A DNA stretch of 11,986 bases from positions 1 through 11,986 of the forward strand of contig CAKVLD010000075.1 in NCBI GenBank assembly GCA_934755305.1, in the 5' to 3' direction. A model generated the notes under the pieces. The model was given only the letters and a program-made list of their open reading frames with translations, was not told where the DNA came from and did no database searches. Shown here piece after piece: positions 1-7,650 of this stretch. Made by a program: the position numbers and the translations under genes. Each line of letters starts with the position of its first letter. Within the stretch, counting starts at the first letter, position 1. Source of the DNA: an uncultured Clostridium sp. GTDB taxonomy: Bacteria; Bacillota; Clostridia; Clostridiales; Clostridiaceae.

Positions 1-67
1 TTTCAACTTTAGCAATTAATAGTTTAGTATTTTCATTAAGTTCATTTGTAATATCTTCGTGATTCAT
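1..67 (-). CDS. tnpC: IS66 transposase TnpC, N-terminal 22 residues (partial)
   Basis: The reading frame starts at the ATG at 67-65 and leaves the window at position 1. It is preceded by a good ribosome binding site (AAAGGGG, about 6 bases upstream). Only the first 22 residues (MNHEDITNELNENTKLLIAK...) are visible. They look like the hydrophilic, coiled-coil-prone N-terminus usual in IS66 DDE transposases. The identification rests mostly on its place directly downstream of tnpA and tnpB in the fixed IS66 order. Neither the catalytic domain nor its integrity can be judged here. Confidence 0.7.
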   Translation of the reverse strand, partial: MNHEDITNELNENTKLLIAKVE

Positions 68-99
68 AAGTAACCCCTTTTATCTTGTATTATATACAT

Positions 100-108
100 A
101 TTATACCA
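100..108 (-). promoter_or_regulatory. Extended -10 promoter in front of IS66 tnpC
   Basis: The minus strand carries TGGTATAAT, a perfect extended -10 element, at 108-100, about 33 bases before the tnpC ATG. No convincing -35 hexamer lies at 17-18 bases, which is tolerated for extended -10 promoters. It could give tnpC its own transcription independent of tnpA and tnpB. This is inferred from sequence only. Confidence 0.45.
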
Positions 109-109
109 C

Positions 110-145
110 AAAACTCCTTGAAATTGATTTATTCCAAGGAGTTTT
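110..145. terminator. 11-bp hairpin between tnpB and tnpC
   Basis: The arms AAAACTCCTTG (110-120) and CAAGGAGTTTT (135-145) are perfect complements with a 14-base loop. On the minus strand the hairpin follows the tnpB stop and ends in TTTT, so it can act as a weak terminator or attenuator before tnpC. It also contains an anti-Shine-Dalgarno/Shine-Dalgarno pair (CTCCTT/AAGGAG). Confidence 0.5.
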
Positions 146-157
146 AAACAATTATTT

Positions 158-510
158 CTAAAAATAATTTGCTTTGGTTACTGGCTTAAATTTTGATTTT
201 GTTCTTATTTCATAACCTTTTAAAAGCCATCGCAATTCTTCAATATTTATTTTTAATGCTTCTTCAGGAGTCGAAGGCCATTTAAAATGGCTGCGTTCTA
301 AACGATGATAATATAACCAAAAGCCTTCATCAAAGTGAAGAATCTTTAGTTTATCCATCTTTTTATTACAAAATACAAATAATGCTTTATCAAAGGGATC
401 AAGTTTCAGCTGATTCTGGACAATCATAACTAAACCATCAATACTTTTTCTTAAAGTCCGCATAAGCCGCAGGCAAGGTAAACTGTATCTACACTATCTA
501 TATTAAGCAT
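158..510 (-). pseudogene. tnpB: IS66 accessory protein TnpB (Orf2), frameshifted
   Basis: TnpB is the small accessory protein of IS66 elements. Most of the family protein is present (RKSIDGLVMIVQ, KLDPFDKALFVFCNKK, DKLKILH, GFWLYYHRLE). The natural start is the ATG at 510-508, which overlaps the tnpA stop. It encodes MLNIDSVDTVYLACG, the usual TnpB beginning, but the frame then runs into TAA at 453-451. Removing two single T bases near 450-466 restores the family sequence ...ACGYADLRKSIDG, so the gene carries a net two-base shift. A shorter product could start at the ATG at 463 (about 101 residues), but it would lack the conserved N-terminus and has no good ribosome binding site. The element is probably non-autonomous unless another copy supplies TnpB. 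Confidence 0.8.
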
Positions 511-826
511 TTTGTAATAGTTCCTTAATTATTGAATTTATTAATGTAGTTTCACTAACAGGAATAGATATATTTGTATTGCCAATTTGTATATTTATCT
601 TAGATTCAGAAAAAGTTTTTTCTTTCTTAGTAGCGCTAGTTTTTAAATTAATAGCTTGAAGAACTATTGGCTTATCTCGGGCTTCAATTCTTTTTCTATG
701 ATAAAAGAATTGGCTGGGATTAATATTACGTTCTTTACAAAATTGTTTTATGGAAATTTTATTTTCAAGAGAAAAATATTCATTTATGTATTTTTCCCAA
801 GTATCATTATTTAATTTTATATACAT
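503..826 (-). CDS. tnpA: IS66 accessory protein TnpA (Orf1), 107 aa
   Basis: This is the small first protein of an IS66 element, thought to help transposition through DNA binding. The frame is longer upstream, but I choose the ATG at 826-824 because GGAGG lies 6 bases before it (TCTGGAGGTTACTCATG). From this start the protein begins MYIKLNNDTWEKYINEYF. A helix-turn-helix-like segment follows (ISIKQFCKERNINPSQFFYH, about residues 24-43), then a basic stretch and a C-terminal half rich in I, N and S. The stop at 503-505 overlaps the tnpB start, indicating translational coupling. The gene looks intact. Confidence 0.82.
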   Translation of the reverse strand: MYIKLNNDTWEKYINEYFSLENKISIKQFCKERNINPSQFFYHRKRIEARDKPIVLQAINLKTSATKKEKTFSESKINIQIGNTNISIPVSETTLINSIIKELLQNA

Positions 827-914
827 GAGTAACCTCCAGATAAAATTTATGTTTTTCTTAAATTCTATCAATGTAGTACTCTTGATTTCTAGATACCAAA
901 TCTTTGACTCTTAC

Positions 915-1102
915 AATCCTTCTTAGAAGATTCTTCTGTACTTTCAATAATAGCTTTAAATAGAGCGTTAAGATCCTTTTGTATATTTAATTTTAAATAT
1001 TGCCACATATACTTACTTGTATGTTCCGTATGCACTGTAGCTGTCTTTATATATCATAAAAGATGAAAGCAATCTAATATAAATACTAATTTGGGTATCC
1101 AT
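915..1102 (-). pseudogene. Unrecognised coding remnant next to the IS66 end
   Basis: Between the MATE gene and the IS, two overlapping minus-strand frames look protein-like. One runs from the ATG at 1102 to the stop at 1013 and encodes 29 residues (MDTQISIYIRLL...AYGTYK). The other, open from about 1035 leftward, reads HTEHTSKYMWQYLKLNIQ and then KDLNALFKAIIESTEES. It runs into the IS at 914 and stops at 889 inside it. Neither has a ribosome binding site. The second frame has normal amino-acid composition and an amphipathic helical look, as expected of a gene fragment cut by the insertion. I do not recognise the family, and the two frames may or may not belong to the same gene. Confidence 0.35.
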
Positions 1103-1126
1103 ATTAATAATCTTAACTATTTATCA

Positions 1127-2479
1127 TTATTTGAAGTTTCTTTTTAAATTACCTATATGTATTAAATAATATCCTGCCATAAATAATGAAGTTGTAATCC
1201 ATGTTATTGGATATACTACTGCAATTCCCTTTACCCCCTCTATATGTGGAGAAATAATATATAAAATAAAAATTCTTAAAGCACATATATTGCTTAAGAT
1301 TATAATCATTGGAGGTATAGATTTCCCTGAACCTCTTATTGCAGATGATAATACTTCCATAACTACATAAACAAAATAAAATGGGAATGTAACTGAAATT
1401 ATTTCAATTCCCTTTGATATAACATTTAGATCACTATCAAATAACCCAAACCAAAATTCCCCATTTTTGAGAAGAAGATTTCCTACTACAATTATCATAA
1501 ATATTCCATATATTATGCTTATGCGGATTCCTCTTTTCATTCTATCAATATTTCCTGCCCCAATATTTTGTCCTGTAAATGTCATTATAGCCTGCCCAAT
1601 TGCCATTATAGGATAATATAAAAGAAGTTCTACTTTAATATAGCATATAAATGCTGCTATTGAATCTATATCCAGACAATTTATATACGATTGAACAACC
1701 ACATTGGAAAGTGATATTACAAGTGACTGTATTCCTGCTGGAATACCTATTATAATAATTTCTTTCAATATATCCTTATGGATTTTAAGATTTTTAAAGT
1801 TAAATTCAAATTCTTTATCTCCTGTACATAAATGTAACAAAACATATAACGCTGCCGTAGTTTGTGAAAATAATGTTGCAAGTGCAGTTCCTTTTATCCC
1901 CATATCTAATATATAGATCAATAAAGTATTTGCAAAAATATTTATTATCCCCCCTGTAAACTGTGCAATCATTGGAATATTTGAATTTCCTCCTGCTCTT
2001 ATTATCCCTGAACAAGTATTATAAACAAGCATTGAAGTTATGCTTAAAAAATAAATTCTTATGTATGAAACAGCTTCATTCATGATAGGAAGAGGGGTTT
2101 TCATAAGCTTTAAGAAATACGGAGCACCAATTATTCCTATTATAGTAAGTATAATTCCTCCAATTATGGCTGTTAAGAGGGCAGTATGAAATCCTCTTAA
2201 AAACCTCTCTTTATCTCCACATCCAAAGATTTTTGCAAGTACAACATTTGTTCCTACAGCAAGACCTGAAAACAGTCCTATAAGACATGTAATGAGCATT
2301 GAGCCTGCTCCAACTGCTGCTGCTGAATTAGTTCCGAGATAATTTCCTACAAAAATCAGGTCCACAGTATTATACATCTGCTGGATTATACTTGATATAA
2401 ATAGAGGAATTGAAAACAAGAAAAGACTCTTTCCAATGCTTCCTTTTGTCATATCTAACGTTTTAGTTTTATTTTTCAT
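1127..2479 (-). CDS. MATE-family multidrug/small-molecule efflux protein, 450 aa
   Basis: This inner-membrane antiporter of the MATE family exports cationic drugs or small metabolites using a Na+ or H+ gradient. The protein is hydrophobic throughout and of normal family length, consistent with 12 membrane helices in two six-helix halves. Typical MATE features are the N-terminal GSIGKSLFLFSIPLFISSI, then QQMYNTVDLIFVGNYLG, AVGAGSMLIT, the central GIIRAGGNSNIPM and IPAGIQSLVISLSN opening the second half. I chose the ATG at 2479; GAGAAGGG lies about 14 bases upstream, which is rather far. An in-frame TTG at 2503 would add eight residues but has no ribosome binding site. The gene lies 61 bp after nikE on the same strand (37 bp from the TTG) with no terminator between, so it may belong to the nik transcript. 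Substrate unknown. Confidence 0.87.
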   Translation of the reverse strand: MKNKTKTLDMTKGSIGKSLFLFSIPLFISSIIQQMYNTVDLIFVGNYLGTNSAAAVGAGSMLITCLIGLFSGLAVGTNVVLAKIFGCGDKERFLRGFHTALLTAIIGGIILTIIGIIGAPYFLKLMKTPLPIMNEAVSYIRIYFLSITSMLVYNTCSGIIRAGGNSNIPMIAQFTGGIINIFANTLLIYILDMGIKGTALATLFSQTTAALYVLLHLCTGDKEFEFNFKNLKIHKDILKEIIIIGIPAGIQSLVISLSNVVVQSYINCLDIDSIAAFICYIKVELLLYYPIMAIGQAIMTFTGQNIGAGNIDRMKRGIRISIIYGIFMIIVVGNLLLKNGEFWFGLFDSDLNVISKGIEIISVTFPFYFVYVVMEVLSSAIRGSGKSIPPMIIILSNICALRIFILYIISPHIEGVKGIAVVYPITWITTSLFMAGYYLIHIGNLKRNFK

Positions 2480-2540
2480 ATATGTTAATATTGCCCTTCT
2501 CAAATTAATTTACATAGTATATTAAAAAACATTTTATTAT

Positions 2541-3302
2541 TTAATATAATATATCTGTATAAAGTGCTGCATCCAGTAGTGCTTTTGAATAATCGTCCTT
2601 AACCTCCTTTAGTCTATCTATATCATCAACTCTTTCAACAATGTTTCCATCCTTAAAAAATATAACTCTATCACATATATAAGTTATTGTAGTAAGGTCA
2701 TGTGTTATAAATAAATAAGATAATTTATATTTTTTTTTCAAATCTATTAAAAGATCCAAAATCTGAACTTGTACAGATACATCAAGTGAACTTATTGCTT
2801 CATCAAGTAATATGAATTTTGGATTTCTTCCAATCGCTCTTGCAATACATACCCTTTGAAGCTGCCCTCCACTCAATTCATGTGGATATCTATATATATG
2901 TTCTTCATTCAATCCAACCTGATTTAGAAGTTCTACAATTCTCTTTCTTAAATCTTCCTTTGATAAATTGAATTTTCTCAATCCTTCGCTTATTGTATCA
3001 AATACAGTAAATCGAGGGTTTACTGATGTTGTATAATCTTGAAATACAACATCAAGATTACTCTGCCAGTTTTTCCTATTACTGTTTCCATTAAATTTTA
3101 TAGTTCCATTTTCAATTTTTTCAATTCCTAAAATAGCACGTCCAAGTGTACTCTTTCCACTTCCAGATTCACCTATAATTCCAAGACACTCACCCTCTTC
3201 AACATGAAATGATACGCCTTTAAGTATGTGTTTTTTACTACTTTTAAAAATTCCTTCTTTATTTGAAAAGGTAACATGTATATCATCAATTTCCAATAAC
3301 AT
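2541..3302 (-). CDS. nikE: Nickel/oligopeptide-type ABC importer ATPase NikE, 253 aa
   Basis: This cytoplasmic ATPase subunit pairs with NikD to power NikBC. All nucleotide-binding motifs are present: Walker A GESGSGKS (44-51), Q-loop Gln88 (VFQDYTTSVNPR), signature LSGGQLQRVCIARA (143-156), Walker B KFILLDEA (162-169) and switch His201 (FITHD). The LSGGQLQRVC-ARA and LDEA-S-LD wording matches E. coli NikE more closely than DppF/OppF, as I recall those sequences. The ATG at 3302 follows AAGGA, which overlaps the nikD stop; the gap to nikD is 12 bp. It lacks the long C-terminal oligopeptide-transporter extension. Assignment to this import class is firm and the exact substrate is inferred from NikA. 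Confidence 0.87.
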   Translation of the reverse strand: MLLEIDDIHVTFSNKEGIFKSSKKHILKGVSFHVEEGECLGIIGESGSGKSTLGRAILGIEKIENGTIKFNGNSNRKNWQSNLDVVFQDYTTSVNPRFTVFDTISEGLRKFNLSKEDLRKRIVELLNQVGLNEEHIYRYPHELSGGQLQRVCIARAIGRNPKFILLDEAISSLDVSVQVQILDLLIDLKKKYKLSYLFITHDLTTITYICDRVIFFKDGNIVERVDDIDRLKEVKDDYSKALLDAALYTDILY

Positions 3303-3314
3303 TTTATCATTCCT

Positions 3315-4118
3315 TTACTTTATAACTTCTTTAAACCTTTTTAAAAGTTTCATTCTTGTATCAATAAGATAATTAGTGTGTTCATGTTTTGAATTATTTA
3401 GTATATCTTCCTTACTCCCATGTTCAAGAATCTCACCATTTTTCATAACCAATATTTCATCTGATACAGAACTAAGCACGCTTAAGTCATGGCTTATGAA
3501 TATCATTGATGTCTTTAGAATTTCCTTCATCTGTTTAAATTCCTTTATTACTTCTACAACATTAAGGCAGTCAATAGCTGTTGTAGGTTCATCTGCAATT
3601 ATAAGATCAGGTTCAAGTGCAATTGTAATTGCTATCATAATACGCTGAAGCATTCCTCCGCTTAATTCATGAGGATATTTCTTCATTATTTCACCACAAT
3701 TGTTTAAATTCATCTTTTTAAATGATTCTTCTGCCAGCTTATTACTCTCTTCCTTATCAAGTAATAAATGCTTCCTAAATGTTTCATTCACTATATTTCC
3801 TATTGTAAAAAGCGGATTAAAAGCTGTCATTGGATTTTGTATTATCATACATATTGCCTTACCTCTAAGCTTTTCATGCTCTTTTTTATCCATGGTTAAA
3901 ATATTTTTTCCTTTAAAGACAGCTTCTCCTGACACTACAAAATTATTATCAAGAAGTCCCATAATAGCTTTACATGTTATGCTTTTTCCACTTCCTGATT
4001 CTCCAAGTATTCCAATACATTTATTTTTCTTTACATCAAAAGAAACATTGTTTATTATATTTTTAAAATTCTTTCCTTCTTTAAAATCTACCGTCAAATT
4101 TCTAACTGAAAGTATCAT
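3315..4118 (-). CDS. nikD: Nickel/oligopeptide-type ABC importer ATPase NikD, 267 aa
   Basis: This is the second ATPase of the importer, acting on the cytoplasmic face with NikE. Motifs are Walker A GESGSGKS (39-46), Q-loop Gln94 in IIQNPMTAFNPLFTI, signature LSGGMLQRIMIA (152-163), Walker B DLIIADEPTT (171-180) and switch His210 (FISHD). The LSGGMLQR form and QNPxxAFNPL resemble E. coli NikD as I recall it. The start ATG at 4118 overlaps the nikC stop by four bases (ATGA), and a strong AAGGAGGT lies inside the last nikC codons. This points to translational coupling and equal subunit supply. The frame is intact and of normal length. Confidence 0.88.
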   Translation of the reverse strand: MILSVRNLTVDFKEGKNFKNIINNVSFDVKKNKCIGILGESGSGKSITCKAIMGLLDNNFVVSGEAVFKGKNILTMDKKEHEKLRGKAICMIIQNPMTAFNPLFTIGNIVNETFRKHLLLDKEESNKLAEESFKKMNLNNCGEIMKKYPHELSGGMLQRIMIAITIALEPDLIIADEPTTAIDCLNVVEVIKEFKQMKEILKTSMIFISHDLSVLSSVSDEILVMKNGEILEHGSKEDILNNSKHEHTNYLIDTRMKLLKRFKEVIK

Positions 4119-4939
4119 GACCTTACCTCCTTAGGATCAAGTAAATCTCTAAAACTGTCACCAAGAAGATTAAATGCTGCTACTACTATAAGTATTGCAG
4201 TTCCTGGTGCAATCATCTGGCTTGGTTTTGTTAAAATAACATTTTTAGCTTCACTCAGCATTGCTCCCCATTCTGGTGCAGGTGCCTGTACTCCAAGTCC
4301 TAAAAATGAAAGCGTCGAAATATTTAATATAACCCATCCCATGTCTAATGTTGCTAGAATGATTACTTCTGAAAGAATATTAGGAAGAAGATGTTTTATA
4401 ATTACATATGATCTACCACTTTCGATAACTCTTGAATAAAGCATGTAATTCTTATTGCGATACTGAATTACAATTCCTCTTATCATCCGTGCATACCATG
4501 CCCATTTTACAATTATATTTGCAAATACTACATTCTCAATCCCTACTCCAAAAACCCCTACAATTGCAAGTATCATAACCTGACTTGGAAAAGAAAGCAT
4601 TATATCACATATACGCATTAAAAATTCATCAACAAAACCTTGTGCGTAACCAGCTATAAGACCTATGACTGTACCTATGAATATAGTACATGTCATTGTA
4701 AGCAGTGACAAAAATATTGTAGGTCTTATTCCATAAATAAGCCTTGATAAAACACATCTTCCAAGAGAATCAGTACCAAGAGGATACTTAGCTGAAATTG
4801 AAGCATATTTATTACTTACATCCTGCAGATATGGGTCATTTGGTGAAAAGAAAGAAGCAAAAATTCCAGCAATACAAACTATTGAAATTATAATTATGCA
4901 GATAACTGCTACTTTATCCTTTAATAATTTTTTAATCAT
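4115..4939 (-). CDS. nikC: Nickel/oligopeptide-type ABC importer permease NikC, 274 aa
   Basis: This inner-membrane permease is the second half of the transport channel. It has an N-terminal membrane helix (about 9-32), the NikC/DppC-type motif PLGTDSLGRCVLSRLIYGIR (53-72), and several further helices. The ATPase-coupling loop is around 168-190 (SRVIESGRSYVIIKHLLPN), followed by SFLGLGVQAPAPEWGAML (211-228) and the family ending GDSFRDLLDPK. Its ATG directly follows the nikB stop (TAGATG) and is preceded by AGAGGGGG about 9 bases upstream. Family identification is secure. Nickel or metallophore transport, rather than peptide transport, is inferred from the binding protein in the operon. Confidence 0.88.
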   Translation of the reverse strand: MIKKLLKDKVAVICIIIISIVCIAGIFASFFSPNDPYLQDVSNKYASISAKYPLGTDSLGRCVLSRLIYGIRPTIFLSLLTMTCTIFIGTVIGLIAGYAQGFVDEFLMRICDIMLSFPSQVMILAIVGVFGVGIENVVFANIIVKWAWYARMIRGIVIQYRNKNYMLYSRVIESGRSYVIIKHLLPNILSEVIILATLDMGWVILNISTLSFLGLGVQAPAPEWGAMLSEAKNVILTKPSQMIAPGTAILIVVAAFNLLGDSFRDLLDPKEVRS

Positions 4940-5878
4940 CTATTTAATCCCCCTCTTAAGCCTTGGATCAATGAAACATTGAATTATATCAATTGCTAAA
5001 TTGCAAAATACAAACATTACTCCCATCATCAATATGTAAGCCTGTATTACAGGATAATCCCTATTAAATATTGCTGAAATACACAATCTTCCTATTCCAG
5101 GAATGGCAAATATATTTTCAACTACAACAGTTCCAGCTATAAGTTGTACAATACTCATTCCAAGTGCATTCATGGATGACTGAAGAGAATTTTTTAATAC
5201 ATGTTTATATACTATTACTGACTTTTTTATACCTCTTACCTCTGCATAAAAAGCATAGTTTTCATTCATATTGTCAAGCATGCTGTTTCTTATAAGACGT
5301 ATATATGTTGAAATGTAAGTCATACTTAATGTAACTGATGGCAGTATGTAATGCTTAAAACTTGTAGCTCCACTTGTTGGAAAAATTTTAAACTTCACTC
5401 CAAATAGCCATATTAATATAAATCCAAGCCAGTAATTAGGCATTGCTGTTCCTATAAAAATAGAAAAACGAATTATCTTATCAAATGCACTATTTTTGTA
5501 AACAGCACTAAATACACCTATTGGAATACTTACAGCAAGTACGATTATTAATGATATTGTAGCAAGGTTTAATGTTGCTGGAATACATCTTGATATTTCA
5601 CCTATAACAGTCCTGTTGATATTTGTATATGAAACACCAAAATCAAGTTTAATGCAGTCAAGAAGCCAATTGAAATAACGTATTAAAAACGGATCATCCA
5701 ATCCAAGCTCTGATCTCATTGATGCAATAGCTTCATCTGTAGGTATTATTTCATTGACTCTTAATGCAACTTCAGCTGGATCTGAAGGTATAAAATTTAT
5801 AAGTATAAAAGCAATAAATGATATTGCAAAAAGCATTGGAATTGATAGCAAAATTCGCTTTGTTATATACTTTTTCAT
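4940..5878 (-). CDS. nikB: Nickel/oligopeptide-type ABC importer permease NikB, 312 aa
   Basis: This inner-membrane permease pairs with NikC. It has an N-terminal membrane helix (about 9-31), an extracellular stretch with the family's ELGLDDPFLIRYFNWL (57-72) and further helices at about 101-127, 135-162, 177-197, 238-260 and 279-303. The ATPase-coupling loop is YAEVRGIKKSVIVYKHVLKN (211-230), and the ending FIDPRLKRGIK is typical of NikB/DppB. The start at 5878 has AAGGA about 6 bases upstream. It is separated from nikA by 127 bp containing a strong hairpin, and runs without gap into nikC. The frame is intact and of normal length. Confidence 0.88.
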   Translation of the reverse strand: MKKYITKRILLSIPMLFAISFIAFILINFIPSDPAEVALRVNEIIPTDEAIASMRSELGLDDPFLIRYFNWLLDCIKLDFGVSYTNINRTVIGEISRCIPATLNLATISLIIVLAVSIPIGVFSAVYKNSAFDKIIRFSIFIGTAMPNYWLGFILIWLFGVKFKIFPTSGATSFKHYILPSVTLSMTYISTYIRLIRNSMLDNMNENYAFYAEVRGIKKSVIVYKHVLKNSLQSSMNALGMSIVQLIAGTVVVENIFAIPGIGRLCISAIFNRDYPVIQAYILMMGVMFVFCNLAIDIIQCFIDPRLKRGIK

Positions 5879-5946
5879 AAAAATTCCTTTCTTCTAGTTA
5901 ATAATGACATATAATTCTTAACAGATTCTTTTAATATTTAAATCTA

Positions 5947-5992
5947 AAGAATAAAACCAGCACTACTTTAAATACAAGCTGGTTTTATTCTT
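5947..5992 (-). terminator. Perfect 15-bp stem between nikA and nikB (attenuating terminator)
   Basis: The arms AAGAATAAAACCAGC (5947-5961) and GCTGGTTTTATTCTT (5978-5992) are exact complements around a 16-base loop. On the minus strand the stem lies 14 bases after the nikA stop and its descending arm is T-rich. No separate promoter is evident before nikB, so the hairpin most likely works as a leaky terminator or 3' mRNA stabiliser that lets nikA exceed nikBCDE. Confidence 0.75.
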
Positions 5993-6005
5993 AATCAAGA
6001 TTCTT

Positions 6006-7631
6006 TTATTTATTTGAAAGTTTCATTTTATCCATTGGAACTTCAAATCTTGAAATATCAAATGTTACATTATCAATTTTATCACTGTATATTGCACGGT
6101 TTCTTTCATAAGTTATAGGAATATAAACAGCTTCATTATGTAATGTTGATAATATATATGTATAATATTCTTGACGTGAAGTTTCATCTGTACTCTTTAA
6201 TGCATTTAATATGTTTTCATCAATTTCTGCTTTTTCTTTTAATCCTTGTTGAGCTGCATAGTCACCATATACAGGCATTCTCATTCCTGCAAGGAAAGAT
6301 TGTGGATCATAAGGTGCACCCCATGAAATATTAAAGATTATATCAAAATCACCAGACTTCATTCTATCACGTGCTGCCTGTTCTTCTTCACCAGAAATAT
6401 CAAGCTTTATTCCAATCTTATCTAATTCACTTTGATAGAATTCAGCAATAGTCTTTTCTGTAACATTATCACTACAGTAATTCAGTTTGAATGATAATTC
6501 TTTTCCATTCTTCTCTCTATATGATTTACCTTCTACTTCAAGCCATCCTGCCTGTGTCAATAATTCTTTAGCCTTTTCAAGATTATATTCATAAGGTTGT
6601 AATCCAATATCAGCATAAGGAACTGTTGGTGATAATACTGTATCTGCCTGGCTTTCAATTCCTGAGAATATATTTTTTGAAATTGATTGTCTATCTGTAG
6701 CATGTTGAATTGCTTTACGTACATTTACATCATTTAATATTTCATCAGTAGTATTTATAATCATCATTCTTGTTGATACAGGATCTGATAATAACGTTTC
6801 AAATCCCTCCTTTTCCTTAAATTTAAGGAATGTTTCTGAATCAATCATGTCTGTACCAAATAAAAGATCAATTTCTCCATTTTCAAGAGCCATTACACGA
6901 GTTTGGTTGTCAGGTATTACCTTAGCAACTATTTCTTCTATTTCAGGTTTTTCACCCCAGTAATTTTCATTCACCTTGAATACTGAGTACTCATCCACAT
7001 GATTTTCTGCAAGATAATATGAACCAGTACCAATAATTGAACTTACTCCGTTTTTAGTAGTTCCATCTATAAAACACTTAGGTGATATGAATCTAAATGG
7101 TCTTACAACTCCAAGTTCCACAAGAAATGGATAATATGCTTCACTTAATCTTAGTGTAAGTTCATATTCTCCTGTAATTTCACAGCTCTTTCCACCATTT
7201 TTATCTACTTCCTGCATAAGACGTACTGATTCAAGCCATGTATGTCTGTCAGCATTGTCCATTATTGCATCAAAGTTAGCTTTTGCACTTTGTGCATTGA
7301 ATTTTTCTCCATCAGTGAATGAAACATCTTCTCTTAATTTAAATACATAAGTTCTCCCATCTTCTGATATTGTCCAGCTTTCTGCCAACCACGGACTAAA
7401 ACTTCCATCATCCTCAATTTTGACCAATGATTCAAAAATCATATTTTGAGCAAACATTTCTCCACCATACAAATGTGGATTTAAGTCTCTTAAATCTCTA
7501 AAATTAGCATATACAAGTTGTGATTTAGTATCCTTGCTACCTTTGCCTACACTTCCACATCCAGTAAGAAGCATACTTGCTGCTATAAAAGCAGACAGAA
7601 CTTTTATAATTTTCTTTTGTGAAAATATCAT
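6006..7631 (-). CDS. nikA: Nickel/metallophore-binding lipoprotein NikA, 541 aa
   Basis: This membrane-anchored solute-binding protein of the SBP_bac_5 family delivers nickel or a metal-chelate complex to NikBC. A lipoprotein signal peptide ends in LLTGC, with Cys25 the expected lipidated residue. Strong NikA-type stretches follow: LNPHLYGGEMFAQNM (50-64), PWLAESWTISEDGRT (80-94), DNADRHTWLE (125-134), YYPFLVELGVVRPFRFISP (166-184), NENYWGEKPEI (221-231) and SWGAPYDPQSFLAGMRMP (436-453). Aligned by memory to E. coli NikA, Arg97, Trp100, Arg137, Trp398 and Tyr402 are kept as Arg129, Trp132, Arg177, Trp437 and Tyr441. The metal-coordinating His416 is replaced by Tyr455. AAAAGGGG sits 8 bases before the ATG. 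The family call is firm; whether it binds Ni-(His)2, another metallophore or another metal is open. Confidence 0.87.
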   Translation of the reverse strand: MIFSQKKIIKVLSAFIAASMLLTGCGSVGKGSKDTKSQLVYANFRDLRDLNPHLYGGEMFAQNMIFESLVKIEDDGSFSPWLAESWTISEDGRTYVFKLREDVSFTDGEKFNAQSAKANFDAIMDNADRHTWLESVRLMQEVDKNGGKSCEITGEYELTLRLSEAYYPFLVELGVVRPFRFISPKCFIDGTTKNGVSSIIGTGSYYLAENHVDEYSVFKVNENYWGEKPEIEEIVAKVIPDNQTRVMALENGEIDLLFGTDMIDSETFLKFKEKEGFETLLSDPVSTRMMIINTTDEILNDVNVRKAIQHATDRQSISKNIFSGIESQADTVLSPTVPYADIGLQPYEYNLEKAKELLTQAGWLEVEGKSYREKNGKELSFKLNYCSDNVTEKTIAEFYQSELDKIGIKLDISGEEEQAARDRMKSGDFDIIFNISWGAPYDPQSFLAGMRMPVYGDYAAQQGLKEKAEIDENILNALKSTDETSRQEYYTYILSTLHNEAVYIPITYERNRAIYSDKIDNVTFDISRFEVPMDKMKLSNK

Positions 7632-7650
7632 TATTACATCCCCTTTTAAT

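Larger units (their letters stand above)
1..914 (-). mobile_element. IS66-family insertion sequence, one end (partial)
   Basis: The order tnpA, tnpB, tnpC on the minus strand, with the tnpA stop overlapping the tnpB start (AATGCTTAA), is the standard IS66 arrangement. The element runs off the left edge, so only its tnpA-side end is present. On the minus strand a sequence beginning GTAAGAGTCAAAG starts at 914, 88 bases before the tnpA start. IS66-family ends characteristically begin with GTAA, so I place the terminus there. The other inverted repeat and the 8-bp target duplication cannot be checked inside this window. The family call is firm and the exact boundary is inferred. Confidence 0.8.

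Noticed and set aside
1704..1916. Plus-strand open frame inside the MATE gene (also similar plus-strand frames at 3376-3648, 3700-4134 and 6143-6334)
   Set aside because: They are antisense to genes with clear family motifs, have no ribosome binding site and show no domain-like sequence; they are by-products of AT-rich coding sequence.
1815..2015. Minus-strand frame in a second register within the MATE gene
   Set aside because: It overlaps conserved MATE helices in the correct frame and has no start signal of its own.
2480..2503. TTG start adding eight residues to the MATE protein
   Set aside because: No Shine-Dalgarno precedes it, while a GAGAAGGG sequence precedes the ATG at 2479. Not excluded, only less likely.
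2541..7631. Operon as a dipeptide/oligopeptide (Dpp/Opp) importer
   Set aside because: Same superfamily, but the binding protein carries the NikA-specific stretches (LNPHLY, RHTWLE, RPFRFISP, WGAPYDP) and the ATPases lack the longer Opp/Dpp C-terminal extension.
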